Origin: RYN-122 sp963761655
GTDB lineage: Bacteria > Actinomycetota > Actinomycetes > Mycobacteriales > SCTD01
Assembly (NCBI GenBank): GCA_963761655.1
Contig: CAVXHI010000003.1
Location: forward strand, 186,001 to 250,000
DNA length: 64,000 bases
Reading direction: 5' to 3'
Below are positions 1-8,330 of the stretch, piece by piece. A program made the translations under genes and the position numbers. Position 1 is the stretch's first letter. Every line of letters begins with the position of its first letter. The notes under the pieces are model-generated. The model saw only the letters and a program-made list of their open reading frames with translations, did no database searches and was not told where the DNA came from.

Positions 1-980
1 ATCCGCTGGCCCTTGGCGGGGGTCCGGTCGAGCAGGCGCTTGACGGCGGGGAGGAAGCCGAGGTCGGCCATGTGGTCGGCCTCGTCGAGGATGGTGATCT
101 CGACGGCGGACAGGTCCACGAAGCCCTGCCCGATGAGGTCCTCGAGCCGGCCGGGGCAGGCGATGAGGACGTCGACGCCGGGCGCCATCGCCTTCACCTG
201 CGGGTTCTGGCCGACCCCGCCGAAGACGACCGCGCTGGTGAGGCCGGTCGCCTGGGCGAGCGGCTGCACGACGGCGTGGACCTGGTTGGCCAGCTCGCGG
301 GTCGGGACCAGCACGAGGGACCGGGCCTGCTTCGACCGGCGGGCGCCACCCTGCAGCCGCGCCACCAGCGGGAGGCTGAAGGCGAGGGTCTTGCCGCTGC
401 CGGTGCGGCCGCGGCCGAGCACGTCCTTGCCGGCGAGGGTGTCGGGCAGGGTCGCGACCTGGATCGGGAACGGCGCGGTGCGGCCCTCCCGGACGAGCAC
501 CTCGACCATGCGCGGCGGGACGCCGAGGTCGGCCCAGGACGGGACGTCCCCACGGGGCGGGGTGGCGGCGTCGGGGGCGGCGGGGCGGGGCTGGGGCGCG
601 GGGGCAGCGGGGCGGGCGGCCGGGGCCCGGTCGGGCGCCGCGTCACGGGCAGGGGCCGGTCGGGCTGCGGGGCGCGGGCTGGAGGGGCGGCCGTCGCGCC
701 GGGGCGGGCGGCCGGAGCCGGGGGCGCGCCCGGCCTGGTCGGCGCCGAAGTCCTCCCCGAGGCGGGTCCGCCCAGGAGCGGGGACGGGAGTGGCCGGGCG
801 GGCCGGGGTGTGGACGGCGTCGGACGGGGCGGCGGGGCGGCTGGCCCGACGGTGCCGCGAGGGGGCGGACGGCTCGGCGGGGGCCGCGGCCGGGGTGCTC
901 GAGGTGCTCGAGGTGCTCGGGGCGGCGGCGGACGAGGCGGGGCGGGACGCGCGGCGGCGCGGTCGGTCAGGGGTGGTCAC
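1..980 (-). CDS. DEAD-box ATP-dependent RNA helicase, 3' end cut by window edge
   Basis: ATP-dependent RNA unwinding enzyme of superfamily 2, acting in RNA folding, decay or ribosome assembly. Reading the minus strand from GTG at 980, about 150 residues of Pro/Ala/Arg-rich low complexity come first. The helicase core follows: a Q-motif region (FPIQ), Walker A GRTGSGKT, motif Ia PTRELANQ, CPGR in place of the usual TPGR, and LDEAD. The window ends shortly after the DEAD box, so motifs III-VI and the second RecA domain are missing. An AGAGGA sequence lies about 8 bases before the GTG. The long disordered N-terminal arm is unusual, because basic extensions in actinobacterial DEAD proteins are more often C-terminal. 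Family assignment is firm; the particular helicase is not identifiable. Confidence 0.9.
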   Translation of the reverse strand, partial: MTTPDRPRRRASRPASSAAAPSTSSTSSTPAAAPAEPSAPSRHRRASRPAAPSDAVHTPARPATPVPAPGRTRLGEDFGADQAGRAPGSGRPPRRDGRPSSPRPAARPAPARDAAPDRAPAARPAAPAPQPRPAAPDAATPPRGDVPSWADLGVPPRMVEVLVREGRTAPFPIQVATLPDTLAGKDVLGRGRTGSGKTLAFSLPLVARLQGGARRSKQARSLVLVPTRELANQVHAVVQPLAQATGLTSAVVFGGVGQNPQVKAMAPGVDVLIACPGRLEDLIGQGFVDLSAVEITILDEADHMADLGFLPAVKRLLDRTPAKGQR

Positions 981-1153
981 GGGGAGGTCCTCTGCTGCTG
1001 GCCGTCACTGCCTCCGGCCGGTGCGGCGGGGAGGTGCGACCGGGCCGACGTGCACGGCGGGCGCGGGTGCGCTCCGCTGCTGCTGCACGGGGTAGTCGCG
1101 GGACAGGGTGTCGGCAGGTCAAGCACCCGGCGGGCGCGGCCTGTTCCCGCAGG

Positions 1154-1846
1154 CTACGTGCGGCGGAGCACCAGCGCCGTCACCTCGAGCGGTCTGCCGT
1201 CGGCTGTGACCCGGTGCACACCTCGCCGCTCCCCCACCCGCGCGAAGCGGGGACCGGTCAGCAGGGCGAGGGTCGCGCCCTCGTCGAGGTCGGCCGCGAC
1301 CGTCACGGCGAGCAGCCCGTCTGCGGGCAGCAGGTCGGTGAGCACCTCGAAGGCGGCGTGCGGCAGGTGCCCGAAGCCGACGGCGGCGACCACGGTGACG
1401 ACGTCGGGGGCGGCGGTCCGCAGCCAGCCGGCGTCGTCGTCGGTCGGGCGCAGCAGGTCGAGGGCACGGACGTCGTCGTAGGTGCCGGGGCGGTCGCGGC
1501 GGACGGCGACGGCGGCCTCGGGCTCGAGGTCGACGCCGTGCAGGGCGGCCACGCCGTGACCGCGCAGGGCCGTGCCGACCGCTCCCGTGCCGCAGCCGAC
1601 GTCGAGGACCCGCCGGGTGGCCAGCGCGGGGTCGACGTCGGCGAGCAGGTCGGCGAGCAGCTGCGGGGAGCCGCCGCGCAGGTGCACCAGGTAGACGGCG
1701 TCGTAGAGGCCGGGGACGGCGTACAGGGCGGCGTAGTCGTGCAGACCCGTCGTCCCGCCCGACCAGGTCACGGTGTCGGTCGCCTCGTCGACCTCGAGCC
1801 CCGGCAGGAGCGCGTCGAGGGTGGGCTGCAGCGCGGAGGGGATCAT
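1154..1846 (-). CDS. Class I SAM-dependent methyltransferase
   Basis: Probable S-adenosylmethionine-dependent methyltransferase, 230 residues, cytoplasmic, substrate unknown. Glycine-rich motif I is clear (VLDVGCGTGAVG), followed by an acidic residue at the end of strand 2 (GVDLEPE), as in the Rossmann-type fold. I chose the ATG at 1846 because upstream in-frame sequence is Arg/Pro-rich and unlike the family. The start lies only 9 bases from the divergent arfB start, so the two promoters must sit inside each other's coding region or the messages are leaderless. It could act on a small molecule or a protein; nothing in the neighbourhood decides this. Confidence 0.8.
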   Translation of the reverse strand: MIPSALQPTLDALLPGLEVDEATDTVTWSGGTTGLHDYAALYAVPGLYDAVYLVHLRGGSPQLLADLLADVDPALATRRVLDVGCGTGAVGTALRGHGVAALHGVDLEPEAAVAVRRDRPGTYDDVRALDLLRPTDDDAGWLRTAAPDVVTVVAAVGFGHLPHAAFEVLTDLLPADGLLAVTVAADLDEGATLALLTGPRFARVGERRGVHRVTADGRPLEVTALVLRRT

Positions 1847-1855
1847 GATGGGAGC

Positions 1856-2278
1856 GTGCCCGGTCCGCTGCAGATCACGTCGCGCCTCGTGGTCCCCGAG
1901 GGCGAGCTGTCGTGGCGGTTCTCGCGCTCGTCCGGGCCGGGCGGGCAGTCGGTGAACACCACGGACAGCCGGGCCGAGGTGTCGTTCGACGTCGGGCGGT
2001 CGCCGTCGCTGGACGAGCACCAGCGGGCCCGCGCCCTCGAGCGCCTCGCAGGCCGGCTGGTCGACGGCGTCCTGTCGGTGGTCGCGCAGGACGAGCGCAG
2101 CCAGCTGCAGAACCGCGAGCTCGCGTCGTCCCGGCTGGCGCAGCTGCTCCGCGAGGCGCTCGCTCCACCGCCGGCGCCCCGCCGGGCGACGAAGCCGACC
2201 CGGGGCAGCAAGGAGCGGCGGCTCGCCGGCAAGAAGCTCAGGTCCGAGGTGAAGCGGGGTCGTCGGGCGACGGAGTGA
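1856..2278 (+). CDS. arfB: Alternative ribosome-rescue factor ArfB (YaeJ-type peptidyl-tRNA hydrolase)
   Basis: Releases nascent peptides from ribosomes stalled at the end of a non-stop mRNA by hydrolysing peptidyl-tRNA in the ribosomal P site. The 140-residue protein has the class I release-factor GGQ motif near residues 29-31 (SGPGGQSVN). Its tail is Lys/Arg-rich (GSKERRLAGKKLRSEVKR) and in ArfB inserts into the empty mRNA channel. Length matches the family (about 140) and excludes full release factors RF1/RF2. GTG at 1856 is the only in-frame start giving a normal N-terminus. The last 41 bases overlap the convergent small membrane-protein gene. Confidence 0.92.
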   Translation: MPGPLQITSRLVVPEGELSWRFSRSSGPGGQSVNTTDSRAEVSFDVGRSPSLDEHQRARALERLAGRLVDGVLSVVAQDERSQLQNRELASSRLAQLLREALAPPPAPRRATKPTRGSKERRLAGKKLRSEVKRGRRATE

Positions 2279-2429
2279 CCGGCTCCTCCGGGAACTCGGC
2301 CGGGAGCCGCTTCAGCCGGCCGCTCATGTTGCGCACGAGCAGCACGACCGCGACGAACAGCAGCACCACGAGCAGCAGCGCGAGGTAGCCCGCCGAGCCG
2401 CCCCGCTCGAGGGTGTTGGCGAGCACCAT
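2238..2429 (-). CDS. Small single-pass membrane protein
   Basis: A 63-residue protein with one strongly hydrophobic helix at about residues 14-33 (YLALLLVVLLFVAVVLLV), followed by a basic stretch (RNMSGRLKRLP) and an acidic, Pro-rich tail. The basic flank suggests N-out/C-in orientation. Its ATG shares a base with the mca stop codon (TGATG), so it is probably translationally coupled to mca. Similar tiny membrane ORFs follow mca in other actinobacteria as far as I recall, but I know of no function. Confidence 0.7.
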   Translation of the reverse strand: MVLANTLERGGSAGYLALLLVVLLFVAVVLLVRNMSGRLKRLPAEFPEEPVTPSPDDPASPRT

Positions 2430-3311
2430 CAGGGCGCCACCCTCTCGCGGACCCCGGCGAACAGGTCGTCCTCGGGCAGGGCGGTGTCGACGAGCGACCG
2501 GGCCAGCTGGAAGTCCTCGTAGGGCCAGGTCTCCTGCTGCAGCTCGATCGGGCAGGCGAACCAGCGGCCGGTGGGGTCGACCTGGGTGGCGTGGGCGATC
2601 AGGGCGGCGTCGCGGACCGGGAAGAACTCGGCGCACGGCACGCTGCGTGGTGAGGCGCTCGGCGTCGCCCTCCTTGTCCTCCCAGTTCACGAGCCACTCG
2701 GCGTACGGCGACTCGATCTTCGCCGCGAGCATCGCCTGGTGGAGCTTCTCCAGCCGGCTCTTGTGGAAGGTCAGGTTGTAGTAGAGCTTGCTCGGCTGCC
2801 ACGGCTCCCCGGCGTCGGGGAAGCGCTCGGGGTCACCGGCCGCCTCGAAGGCCGCGACCGACACGACGTGGCAGCGGATGTGGTCGGGGTGGGGGTACCC
2901 GCCGTTCTCGTCGTACGTCGTCATGACGTGGGGGCGCTGCTCGCGGACGACCCGGACGAGCGCCTCGGTCTGCTCCTCGAGGTCGCCGACGGCGAAGCAG
3001 CCGTCCGGCAGCGGCGGCAGCGGGTCGCCCTCGGGCAGGCCGGAGTCGACGAAGCCGAGGAACACCTGCCGGACCCCGAGGATCTCGCGGGCGCGGTCCA
3101 TCTCGGCGGCCCGGACCGCCGTGATGTCGGCCTGCACCTCGGGACGGTCCATCGCGGGGTTGAGCACCGAGCCGCGCGAGCCGTCGGTCAGGGTCACGAC
3201 GAGGACGTCGACGCCCTCGCGGGCGTAGCGGGCCATGGTGGCGGCGCCCTTGCTGCTCTCGTCGTCGGGGTGCGCGTGCACGCACATCAGGCGGAGCGGG
3301 TCCTGCGTCAC
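2429..3311 (-). CDS. mca: Mycothiol S-conjugate amidase Mca (one-base frameshift)
   Basis: Zinc amidase that cleaves mycothiol S-conjugates to mercapturic acids and GlcN-inositol, the actinobacterial thiol-detoxification step. The PIG-L/LmbE fold is seen from the N-terminal AHPDDE zinc motif through GGYPHPDH. From GTG at 3311 the frame is normal to about position 2645 (ERLTTQ). The Mca C-terminus then resumes in another frame (PCAEFFPVRDAALIAHATQ to DDLFAGV). Removing one A in the coding strand near 2644 restores ERLTTRVPCAEFF, matching the family; total length would be 293 residues. Because both halves are well conserved, a consensus error is likelier than a pseudogene. DUF4307 and greA next door are the usual actinobacterial neighbours. 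Confidence 0.9.
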
Positions 3312-3338
3312 GCGGTGCCTCCGGAGCGGTCGACGGGG

Positions 3339-3743
3339 ATGATGGTCGAGCCAACACCGCCGAGCCCTCCAGGAGTCCCGTTGCGCCGCCCCAGCACGCC
3401 GACCGTGCTCGGCGTCGTCGGTGCGCTGGTCGGGCTCGCCTTCGCGATCGGGCTGTTCCGCCAGCTCGGGCCCGAGACCGGCGCCTCCACCCAGCTGCGC
3501 GGCTTCGTCGTCGAGTCCGACACGGCGGTGCGGGTCGAGTTCGAGCTGGCCCGCTCCCCCGGCGCCGCGGTCCACTGCGTGCTGCGGGCACGCGGGACCC
3601 TGGGCAGCGAGGTGGGACGCGTCGACGTCGACGTCCCGCCGTCCACCCGGCGCAGCACGGTGGTGCGCGAGACGGTCCCGACGACGGCGCGGGCCGTGAC
3701 CGGCGAGCTCGTGGGCTGCCGACCGGGGAGGGCCCAGCCGTAG
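3339..3743 (+). CDS. DUF4307 family membrane protein
   Basis: Protein of 134 residues with one transmembrane helix (about residues 22-42, VLGVVGALVGLAFAIGLF) and an extracytoplasmic domain of about 90 residues containing two Cys. This matches the actinobacterial DUF4307 family found between mca and greA; function unknown. A second ATG three bases downstream is an equally possible start. It is divergent from mca with 27 bases between the starts, and it runs with greA, 38 bases ahead of that gene. Confidence 0.8.
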   Translation: MMVEPTPPSPPGVPLRRPSTPTVLGVVGALVGLAFAIGLFRQLGPETGASTQLRGFVVESDTAVRVEFELARSPGAAVHCVLRARGTLGSEVGRVDVDVPPSTRRSTVVRETVPTTARAVTGELVGCRPGRAQP

Positions 3744-3781
3744 GCTCGGGTGATCTGTCCCACTGTGCGAGGAGCGACCCC

Positions 3782-4276
3782 GTGACCCAGCCCGTCCCGA
3801 CCACCTGGCTCACCCAGGAGGCCTACGACCGGCTGTCGGCCGAGCTCGAGGACGCGAAGGGCCCCAAGCGGGCCGACATCGTGGCCAAGATCGAGGCGGC
3901 CCGCGACGAGGGCGACCTCAAGGAGAACGGCGGCTACCACGCCGCCAAGGACGAGCAGGGCAAGAACGAGGCCCGCATCCGCCAGCTGACCCAGATGCTG
4001 GAGCGGGCCGTCGTCGGGGAGGCGCCGGCCAGCGACGGCACGGTGGCGCCCGGCATGGTCGTGGTCGTGGCCTTCGACGGCGACCACAGCGACACCGACC
4101 GGCTGCTCCTCGGCTCCCGGGAGTCCGGGACGGCCGACCTCCGCGCCACCTCCACCGACTCCCCGCTGGGCGCGGCGCTGATCGGGGCGAGGATCGGCGA
4201 CTCGGTGACCTACGCGCTCCCGAGCGGTGCCCGGGCCACGGTCGAGGTCGTCTCGGCCGAGCCCTACGCGGGCTAG
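3782..4276 (+). CDS. greA: Transcription elongation factor GreA
   Basis: Binds the RNA polymerase secondary channel and stimulates cleavage of backtracked RNA. The 164 residues show the N-terminal coiled coil (about 12-80, with the acidic tip region DEGDLKENGGYH) and the C-terminal FKBP-like domain ending in GSRESG and the ALPSGARATVEVV strand. Start is GTG at 3782 behind a GAGGAG ribosome-binding site. Its TAG stop overlaps the stop of the convergent ilvA within the palindrome CTAG, so the two genes meet with no spacer. Confidence 0.96.
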   Translation: MTQPVPTTWLTQEAYDRLSAELEDAKGPKRADIVAKIEAARDEGDLKENGGYHAAKDEQGKNEARIRQLTQMLERAVVGEAPASDGTVAPGMVVVVAFDGDHSDTDRLLLGSRESGTADLRATSTDSPLGAALIGARIGDSVTYALPSGARATVEVVSAEPYAG

Positions 4277-5475
4277 CCCCGCAGCACGTACCCGGCCTGC
4301 CGGAGCAGCGCCTGCACGGCGTCGCTGTGCTCGGGACCACGCGTCTCGAGCTGCACCGCGACCTCGACCTCGTCGACGTGCAGGTCGCGCCCCGTGCGGC
4401 TGTGCTCGACGTCGAGGACGTTGCCGCCGCTCGCCGCCAGGGTGGCCAGCAGGCCGGCCAGCTCACCGGGTCGGTCGGGCACGGGGACGCGCAGCGACAG
4501 GAACCGGCCTGCGGCGACCAGTCCCCGCCGGATCACCTTCCCGAGCAGCAGCGGGTCGATGTTCCCGCCCGACACGACGGCCACGACCGGCGGGGTGAAC
4601 GACCTCGGGTCGGCGAGGACGGCGGCGACCGCGGCGGCCCCGGCCGGCTCGACGACGAGCTTCGCCCGCTCCAGGCACAGCAGCAGGCCGCGCGACAGCT
4701 CGTCCTCGTCGACGGTCACCACACGGTCGACGAGGTCGCGGACGTGCGCGAAGGTGTGCTCACCGGGGAGCGCCACCGCGATGCCGTCGGCCATGGTCGA
4801 CATCGACGCGAGCGCCACCGGGTGCCCCGCCGCGAGGCTGCCGGGGAACGCCGCCGCCCCCGCGGCCTGCGCCGCCACCACCTCGACGTCGGGGCGCAGG
4901 CCCTTGACGGCCGCGGCGATCCCCGAGACGAGGCCGCCTCCGCCGGTGCACACGACGACGGTCCGGACCTCCGGGCACTGCTCCAGCACCTCGAGGCCGA
5001 CCGTGCCCTGACCGGCGATGACGTCGACGTGGTCGAAGGGGTGGACGAGCACCGCGCCGGTGCGCTCCGAGAAGGCGTACGCCTCGGCCAGCGCCTCGGT
5101 CAGGGTGGCGCCGTGCAGCCGCACCTCCGCGCCGTACGACGCCGTCGCGGCGACCTTCGGCAGCGGCGCCGACTCCGACATGAACACCGTCGAGGAGATG
5201 CCGAGCAGGGAGGCCGCCAGGGCCACGCCCTGCGCGTGGTTGCCGGCGCTGGCCGCGACCACGCCGCGGGCCCGTTCCTGCGCCGTCAGCCGGGCCAGCC
5301 GCACGTACGCCCCGCGGAGCTTGAACGAGCCGGTGCGCTGCAGGTTCTCGCACTTGAGCGAGACCGGGCCGCCCACGGCGTCGGACAGCGGGCGCGACCC
5401 CTCGAGCGGGGTCGTCCGCACGACCCCCTGCAGCAGGGTCCGCGCGGCCTGCACGTCGGCCGTCGTCACCAGCAC
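4273..5475 (-). CDS. ilvA: Threonine ammonia-lyase (threonine dehydratase) with ACT domain
   Basis: PLP enzyme converting L-threonine to 2-oxobutanoate and ammonia, the first committed step toward isoleucine. The catalytic Lys is K52 in GSFKLRGA; the Gly-rich phosphate loop GGGGLVSG and the SAGNHAQGVA segment are typical of fold type II. Residues about 325-400 form one ACT regulatory domain (VPDRPGELAGLLATLA). At 400 residues it is the short, single-ACT form common in actinobacteria, which may be biosynthetic or catabolic. GTG start at 5475. No ilvBCD genes are nearby. Confidence 0.93.
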   Translation of the reverse strand: MLVTTADVQAARTLLQGVVRTTPLEGSRPLSDAVGGPVSLKCENLQRTGSFKLRGAYVRLARLTAQERARGVVAASAGNHAQGVALAASLLGISSTVFMSESAPLPKVAATASYGAEVRLHGATLTEALAEAYAFSERTGAVLVHPFDHVDVIAGQGTVGLEVLEQCPEVRTVVVCTGGGGLVSGIAAAVKGLRPDVEVVAAQAAGAAAFPGSLAAGHPVALASMSTMADGIAVALPGEHTFAHVRDLVDRVVTVDEDELSRGLLLCLERAKLVVEPAGAAAVAAVLADPRSFTPPVVAVVSGGNIDPLLLGKVIRRGLVAAGRFLSLRVPVPDRPGELAGLLATLAASGGNVLDVEHSRTGRDLHVDEVEVAVQLETRGPEHSDAVQALLRQAGYVLRG

Positions 5476-5587
5476 GGTCCCACTCTGTCAGGCCCGGAGC
5501 GGTCCTGCCCGCAACCGGCTCCGGCGGGGTGCGGCGAGCAGCTCCTCCCACAGGGCGGCACCAGGGTCAGTGGCGTCACCCGGACCG

Positions 5588-6298
5588 CTACCCCAGCAGG
5601 CCGGCCGCGCCCTCGTCCGCCAGCAAGCCGTCGCCGAGCCGCGACACGGCCGCCCGCATGGCCCGCTCCGGCGGGAGGTCGCTGTCGCGGCCGAACTGGA
5701 ACGGCAGCTGCGTCGCGTAGCAGGCGCACGCGTCCGCCCTGCGGTCCGCGTCGCCGGGCAGGTGCAGCGGCACGAGGCCGCCGGGCAGGTCCGGGCTCGG
5801 CGGGGCGTCCGGCGCTCGGAGCACGTACGGCGCGTCGGGCCACCAGGCGGTCGGGCGGTCCAGGGCGGCCACGGCCCGGACGACCTGCAGGTGGTCCACG
5901 TGGCTCCCCAGCCCCTGCGGGGCGAGCAGCACGTCGGCGTCGAGGTCGGCGAGGACCGACAGGTCGAGCGGGTCGTCCTCGCGGATCCCGGCGAAGAGGG
6001 CGGCCGGGCTGTCGTAGCCGCGGTGCGGCGCCTCGGGCAGCGGCAGGTGCACGTGCCGCACCCCGAGCACCTGCATCGCGCGCCGGTCCTCCTCGCGCCG
6101 CACCGCCATGTAGTCGACCTCCGGGCCGAGGCCCTTGTCGGTCTGGCAGGCGAGGGCGAACCCCTGCGGGTCCGGCACCGTCGCGGTCAGGCAGGTGACG
6201 ACGGTGACCTCGTGGCCGGCGTCGGCGAGGCGGGCGAGGACCCCGCCGACCGAGAAGGCGGCGTCGTCGAGGTGCGGGCTGACCGCGGTCACCCTCAC
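5588..6298 (-). CDS. PIG-L/LmbE-family deacetylase
   Basis: Zinc-dependent N-deacetylase fold used on GlcNAc-type sugars (MshB in mycothiol, PIG-L in GPI anchors). The 236 residues start with SPHLDDAAFSVGG, in which the usual HPDDE metal motif is HLDDA, and the later GSHVDHLQV supplies the downstream metal His. Loss of the Glu after DD may change catalysis or substrate. GTG at 6298 overlaps the preceding glycosyltransferase stop by four bases (GTGA). It is last in the nine-gene cluster, so a glycosylated cyclitol made upstream is its likely substrate, by analogy with MshA/MshB; that link is inference. Confidence 0.85.
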   Translation of the reverse strand: MRVTAVSPHLDDAAFSVGGVLARLADAGHEVTVVTCLTATVPDPQGFALACQTDKGLGPEVDYMAVRREEDRRAMQVLGVRHVHLPLPEAPHRGYDSPAALFAGIREDDPLDLSVLADLDADVLLAPQGLGSHVDHLQVVRAVAALDRPTAWWPDAPYVLRAPDAPPSPDLPGGLVPLHLPGDADRRADACACYATQLPFQFGRDSDLPPERAMRAAVSRLGDGLLADEGAAGLLG

Positions 6299-7506
6299 AG
6301 CAGGTGGGGCGCGGACCGGAAGCGGCAGGACAGGTCCGGCTCGGGCAGCGGGCCCGGCTGCGGCGACGCCGTCCCGAGGACCTCCTCGTAGACGTCGAGC
6401 ACGCTCCGGGCGAGCACCGGCCAGGAGTAGAGCCGGCGCACCTCCTCCAGCGCGGTCTCGGCCAGGCGCGTCCGCAGCGGCGGGTCGTCCAGCAGGCGGC
6501 ACAGCTGGGCCACGAGGCCCTCGACGTCGCCCGGCTGGTGCAGCAGCCCGTTGCGGTCGTGCTCGAGGCAGTCGACGACGCCGACGCTCTCGGTGCTGAC
6601 GACGGGCAGGCCGCTGGCCATCGCCTCGAGGATCGTGTTGCTGAAGCCCTCGCTGTAGGTCGGGCTGACGAAGACGTCGGCCGAGCGGTAGACGTCCGGG
6701 GCGCCGTCGGGGTCGGTGTAGCCGGTGAGCTCGATCCCGTCGGTCTGCCGCGCGCGGACCTCGTCCAGGTCGGGGCCGATGCCGCTGACCACCAGACGCA
6801 GACGTCGACCGCGGGACCGCATCCGCTCGACGGCGTCGAGCAGGTCGAGCACGCCCTTGCGGCGGTCGACCCGGCCGTGGAACAGCAGCACCGGCGGGTC
6901 CTGCAGGGAGCCCAGGGGGCCCGGCGTGAACCGGTCGGTGTCGGTCGCCCCCGGCACGATCCGGAACCGGGCGGGGTCGGTGCCGTGGTGACCGACGACC
7001 TCGTCGCGGAAGCTCGCCGAGCCGATGAGGACGGCGGTGCTCCGGTCGAGCACGGTGGTGATCGCGGCCTGGTGCGTGGTGCAGCAGGTACCGACCCAGT
7101 GCCCGTCGCCGCCCTGGATGCTGACCACGCTCGGCAGCCCGAGCTCCGCGCCCGCCTGCAGGACGGCGAGCCCCGGCGGGTAGCCGTACTGCGCGTGCAG
7201 CACGTCGAACGGCTGCGCGGCGTGCAGGTCGCGCACGGTCTGCACGAGCGCGGCGGTGTCGCCCTCGAAGTCGGCCGGGTCGACGGCCTCGCCGCGGCTC
7301 GGGACCCCGACGGCGTGCACGCCCTCGGGCACGCGGACGGGCGGGCCGCCGCCGTAGACGCGGGTGCCGGCCTCGTCCTCGCGGTACTGGCCGACCAGGG
7401 TCACGTCGACGCCGAGGGCGACGAGCTGGCGCAGGAGGTTCTCGGCGTAGACGCTCATGCCGGAGACCGCCGGCCAGTAGCGGCGGCTGACGAAGCAGAC
7501 CCTCAC
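6295..7506 (-). CDS. GT4-family glycosyltransferase
   Basis: Cytoplasmic retaining glycosyltransferase of the GT-B fold, 403 residues, expected to use an NDP-sugar. The N-terminus (MRVCFVSRRYWPAVSGMSVY) is the usual acceptor-domain opening. The donor site contains FHGRVDRRKGVLDLLDA and the EGFSNTILEAMASGLPVVS signature with its E-x7-E pair. MshA, which joins GlcNAc to inositol-3-phosphate, belongs to this family, so presence beside an inositol-phosphate synthase and a PIG-L deacetylase is suggestive. The sequence is not obviously MshA itself. Coupled at both ends by four-base overlaps. Confidence 0.88.
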   Translation of the reverse strand: MRVCFVSRRYWPAVSGMSVYAENLLRQLVALGVDVTLVGQYREDEAGTRVYGGGPPVRVPEGVHAVGVPSRGEAVDPADFEGDTAALVQTVRDLHAAQPFDVLHAQYGYPPGLAVLQAGAELGLPSVVSIQGGDGHWVGTCCTTHQAAITTVLDRSTAVLIGSASFRDEVVGHHGTDPARFRIVPGATDTDRFTPGPLGSLQDPPVLLFHGRVDRRKGVLDLLDAVERMRSRGRRLRLVVSGIGPDLDEVRARQTDGIELTGYTDPDGAPDVYRSADVFVSPTYSEGFSNTILEAMASGLPVVSTESVGVVDCLEHDRNGLLHQPGDVEGLVAQLCRLLDDPPLRTRLAETALEEVRRLYSWPVLARSVLDVYEEVLGTASPQPGPLPEPDLSCRFRSAPHLL

Positions 7507-8330
7507 TCGGACGCCCGCAGGGTGGCCATCGCCCGCGGGACCATCTCGTGCGCGCGGTGGCTGTCGCGGGACAGCTCCAGGGTCACGAGCCCGGCGTACC
7601 CGACGTCGGTGAGCGCCTGCAGGACCGCGGGCAGGTCGACGTCGCCCTCGTCGAGCGGCAGGTGCTCGTGCACGCCCCGGCGCATGCCCTCGACGGCGAC
7701 CGTCCCGAGGTGAGGGGCGAAGGCGCGGACGGCGCCGTCCGGCGTGTACTGCCCGGCGACGACGCAGTGCCCGGTGTCGAGCGCCAGGGTCACCTCGGGC
7801 ACGGCCGCCTGCAGGCGCTGCCAGTCGTCGCAGTCCTCGACGAGCATCCCGGGCTCGGGCTCGACGGCGAGGGCGTACCCCCTGCCGCCGTGGCTGGCGA
7901 CCAGGGCCCCGACGGCGTCGCGCACCCAGCGCCAGGCGGCCTGCCGGTCGACGCCCTCGCGCGGCACCCCCGTCCAGAAGCTGACCGCCTCGGCCTGCAG
8001 GACCTCCGCGAGGTCGCAGGCGCGGCGCAGGTAGTCCAGCCGCCGCGCACGTCCCTCCTCCGACGCCGTCACGAGGGTCGGCTCGTGCTTGTCGCGCGGG
8101 TCCATCAGGTAGCGCGCACCGGTCTCGACCATCACGGCGAGCCCGAGCTGCTGGCAGCGCTCGTGCACGCGTGCGGCCTGCTGCAGCGCGTCGTCGGCGA
8201 ACGGGTCGAGGTGCTGGACGTCCAGGGTGAGGGCGACGCCCGCGTACCCGGTGTCGGCCAGGAGGGACAGGGCGTCGTCGAGCCGGTGGTGGGCGAGCCC
8301 GTTCGTGTTGTACGCGTACCGCAGGCTCAT
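7503..8330 (-). CDS. Sugar-phosphate isomerase/epimerase-like TIM-barrel protein
   Basis: AP-endonuclease-2/xylose-isomerase-like TIM barrel, 275 residues. Visible markers are the N-terminal strand YAYNTNGLAHH, the metal-ligand candidates in AVEPEPG (Glu) and ALDTGHCV (Asp/His), and VTLELSRDSH near the end (Glu). Family members include inosose dehydratase IolE and inosose isomerase IolI, which would suit a cluster containing an inositol-phosphate synthase and a Gfo/Idh dehydrogenase; this role is inferred. ATG at 8330 overlaps the ycaO stop in another frame (ATGA). Confidence 0.83.
   Translation of the reverse strand: MSLRYAYNTNGLAHHRLDDALSLLADTGYAGVALTLDVQHLDPFADDALQQAARVHERCQQLGLAVMVETGARYLMDPRDKHEPTLVTASEEGRARRLDYLRRACDLAEVLQAEAVSFWTGVPREGVDRQAAWRWVRDAVGALVASHGGRGYALAVEPEPGMLVEDCDDWQRLQAAVPEVTLALDTGHCVVAGQYTPDGAVRAFAPHLGTVAVEGMRRGVHEHLPLDEGDVDLPAVLQALTDVGYAGLVTLELSRDSHRAHEMVPRAMATLRASE

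Noticed and set aside
895..921. Tandem GAGGTGCTC repeats in the helicase N-terminus
   Set aside because: Only three short units encoding Ser/Thr-Pro residues in a disordered arm; no sign of a CRISPR or regulatory array. No CRISPR-like repeat-spacer pattern was seen anywhere.
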